Shown here in pieces: positions 29,930-31,145 of a DNA stretch of 31,145 nt. Both the position numbers and the translations under genes were made by a program. This DNA is from JBCCMB01 sp039026555 (GTDB taxonomy: Bacteria > Pseudomonadota > Alphaproteobacteria > Caulobacterales > Hyphomonadaceae). How positions within the stretch are numbered: the stretch's first letter is position 1; the number at the start of each line of letters is the position of its first letter. A model generated the notes under the pieces. The model was given only the letters and a program-made list of their open reading frames with translations. It was not told the DNA's origin and did not search any database. The stretch spans positions 1 to 31,145 of the forward strand of contig JBCCMB010000019.1 in assembly GCA_039026555.1 (NCBI GenBank), given 5' to 3'.

Positions 29930-31145
29930 GCCGACGCCAAAGCGGACTTCGCCAAAATCATATCTGACGCCTTTTCTGCGATCATGATGGTCGGCGCGTT
30001 GGTATTGCCGGAGATCAGGCGGGGCATGACCGACGCGTCGACGACCCGCAGGTTTTCGACGCCGTTTACGCGCAATTGTGGATCGACCACCGCCATGGGG
30101 TCGCGGCCCATTTTGGCGGTGCCGACCGGGTGGTAGATGGTCGAGCCCGTTTCCCGCGCATATTGCAGCCAATCCTCGTCCGTTTGAATCTCCGCGCCGG
30201 GCGTTAATTCGTGCGCCACATAATCTGAAAGCGCGGGCTGGAACGCCATTTTGCGCGCCCATTTGAGGCCTTCGACAATCGTCTGCTGGTCCAGCGTGTT
30301 GGAAAGATAATTCGGAACGATGGCGGGGTACTGAGACGGGTCGGCCGATTTGATGTGCACGCCGCCGCGGCTTTCCGGGCGCAGCTGGCATGGCGCGATG
30401 GTGAGGCCGGGGTGTTTTTCCAGCTCCATCTCGCCGGTCTCGACCGCGAGCTCCTGATCCATGGTCGCGGGCAGGATGTGGTATTGAACGTCGGGTCCGG
30501 AGAGTTCGGGCCGCGTCTTGATAAAGGCGGCGATGTGCGCGGCGGATAAGGTCAGCAAGCCTTTGCGCTGAAACACGTATTTGAACAATTCGCCGACAAA
30601 GCGTCCGCCGCGGCTAAGCTCGTTGACGCTAATCACGCCGGGCTTTAGCCGATATCGCGTGCCGACGACATAATGATCCTGCAGATTCTCGCCGACGCCG
30701 TTCGCTTCAACGCGCACACCAACGCCGGCGGCCTTCAAAACCTCCGGTCGGCCTATCCCGGAGAGCTCTAAGAGTTGGGGCGTGTTGATCGCGCCGCCGG
30801 CCAAGATCACTTCGCGCGCCGCGTGGGCGGTTTTGGTTTCGCCGTTTTGGACATAGGCGACGCCCATGGCGCGCTTGCCCTGAAATAGGACGCGGGAGGC
30901 GAGCGCGTGCGTTTCAATCGACAGATTGGCGCGCTTTTTCGCCGGATTGAGATAGGCGACGGCCGCCGAGCAGCGTTTGCCGTTTTTTACGGTGAGCTGG
31001 TAATAGCCCACGCCTTCTTGGTCTTCGCCGTTGAGATCATCCTTGCTTGGAACGCCGGCTTCAACGGCCGCGCCGATGCACGCGTCGGACACCGGGTGGC
31101 GTTCCGTTACGTCGGACACATTGAGCGGGCCGCCGGCGCCATGGC
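29926..31145 (-). CDS. GMC family flavin oxidoreductase (choline/alcohol dehydrogenase-like), 5' part missing
   Basis: The frame stays open through the right edge, so about the C-terminal 406 residues of a protein of about 530 are seen. The first visible residues (HGAGGPLNVSDV) match the GMC segment that follows the FAD domain; GTG 31119 is therefore internal, not a start. Further motifs are EVILAGGAINTPQLLELSGIG (the second GMC signature), NLQDHY, and the catalytic-end region STIYHPVGTAKMG with His, then VVDASVMPRLISGNTNAPTIMIAEKASDMI. Relatives oxidise choline, other alcohols or polyethylene glycol; this substrate cannot be told. It ends in a 4-bp CTAG overlap with pdxH. Confidence 0.95.
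   Translation of the reverse strand, partial: HGAGGPLNVSDVTERHPVSDACIGAAVEAGVPSKDDLNGEDQEGVGYYQLTVKNGKRCSAAVAYLNPAKKRANLSIETHALASRVLFQGKRAMGVAYVQNGETKTAHAAREVILAGGAINTPQLLELSGIGRPEVLKAAGVGVRVEANGVGENLQDHYVVGTRYRLKPGVISVNELSRGGRFVGELFKYVFQRKGLLTLSAAHIAAFIKTRPELSGPDVQYHILPATMDQELAVETGEMELEKHPGLTIAPCQLRPESRGGVHIKSADPSQYPAIVPNYLSNTLDQQTIVEGLKWARKMAFQPALSDYVAHELTPGAEIQTDEDWLQYARETGSTIYHPVGTAKMGRDPMAVVDPQLRVNGVENLRVVDASVMPRLISGNTNAPTIMIAEKASDMILAKSALASA

Noticed and set aside
31119..31119. GTG at 31119 as the start of the GMC oxidoreductase
   Set aside because: The frame continues to the window edge with residues (HGAGGPLN) that are typical internal GMC sequence, so the gene is cut by the window, not shortened.
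1..31145. A prophage or mobile element suggested by the S24 repressor-like gene
   Set aside because: No integrase, transposase, structural phage gene, tRNA-flanked repeat or composition shift was seen; the gene sits among housekeeping genes.

Overview
This is about 31 kb of GC-rich chromosomal DNA, almost certainly from an alphaproteobacterium. The evidence is a full aa3-type cytochrome c oxidase cluster (ctaC, ctaD, ctaB, a CoxF-like ORF, ctaG, ctaE, DUF983, surf1) running straight into thrC and an M16 peptidase, plus an UrcA-family protein and a short S24 regulator of a kind I associate with this class. UrcA and the cta-surf1-thrC-M16 order hint at the Caulobacterales/Hyphomonadales/Parvularculales side rather than Rhizobiales, but that is inference. 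There is no tRNA, rRNA, CRISPR array, insertion sequence, integrase or phage module. The content is mostly core metabolism.

Layout. (a) 1-3180: the 3' end of a POT peptide transporter, converging on tldD and a secreted TPR protein. (b) 3345-12486: the respiratory block on the + strand. ctaC-ctaD are followed by an intrinsic terminator, then ctaB, a one-TM CoxF-like protein, ctaG, a possible 15-codon micro-ORF, ctaE, a DUF983 zinc-ribbon membrane protein and a divergent SURF1, then thrC and an M16 peptidase. Most junctions are tight or overlap. (c) 12580-15889: an EAL-only c-di-GMP phosphodiesterase, a divergent S24/LexA-fold regulator with operator-like repeats, a DUF952 protein and pyrD. (d) 15860-18594: MATE exporter, histone-deacetylase-like amidohydrolase, UrcA protein. 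(e) 18740-23935: AbrB-type membrane protein, renalase-like FAD oxidoreductase, GNAT acetyltransferase, acyl-CoA ligase and a DUF938 methyltransferase. (f) 24092-27548: lipoprotein Cu,Zn superoxide dismutase with an altered zinc ligand, TlyA rRNA methyltransferase, a secreted glycine-zipper/tyrosine-rich protein and a two-part methyltransferase. (g) 27545-31145: aroC with a small two-TM membrane protein, pdxH, and a truncated GMC oxidoreductase running off the right edge.

How it works together. The clear functional unit is terminal-oxidase biogenesis: CtaC/D/E are the catalytic core, CtaB makes heme O, CtaG delivers copper to CuB, and SURF1 helps heme a insertion. Heme A synthase (ctaA) is not in the window. 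The rest are separate housekeeping or stress genes in short divergent and convergent units.

Structure. The genome is very compact. The longest stretch without a gene is about 218 bp (14236-14453). Six of nine convergent gene pairs overlap at their 3' ends, and four of these overlap by exactly 4 bp (CTAG three times, CTAA once). I found no convincing new multi-gene defence or mobile system. The best leads are regulatory: a 10-bp inverted repeat centred exactly in a divergent intergenic region (26349-26375), the S24 operator-like repeats, the terminator inside the cta cluster and a terminator-like hairpin in front of pdxH. At protein level the best leads are the SodC ligand change, the unusual SURF1, the tyrosine-rich zipper protein and the methyltransferase N-terminal module.
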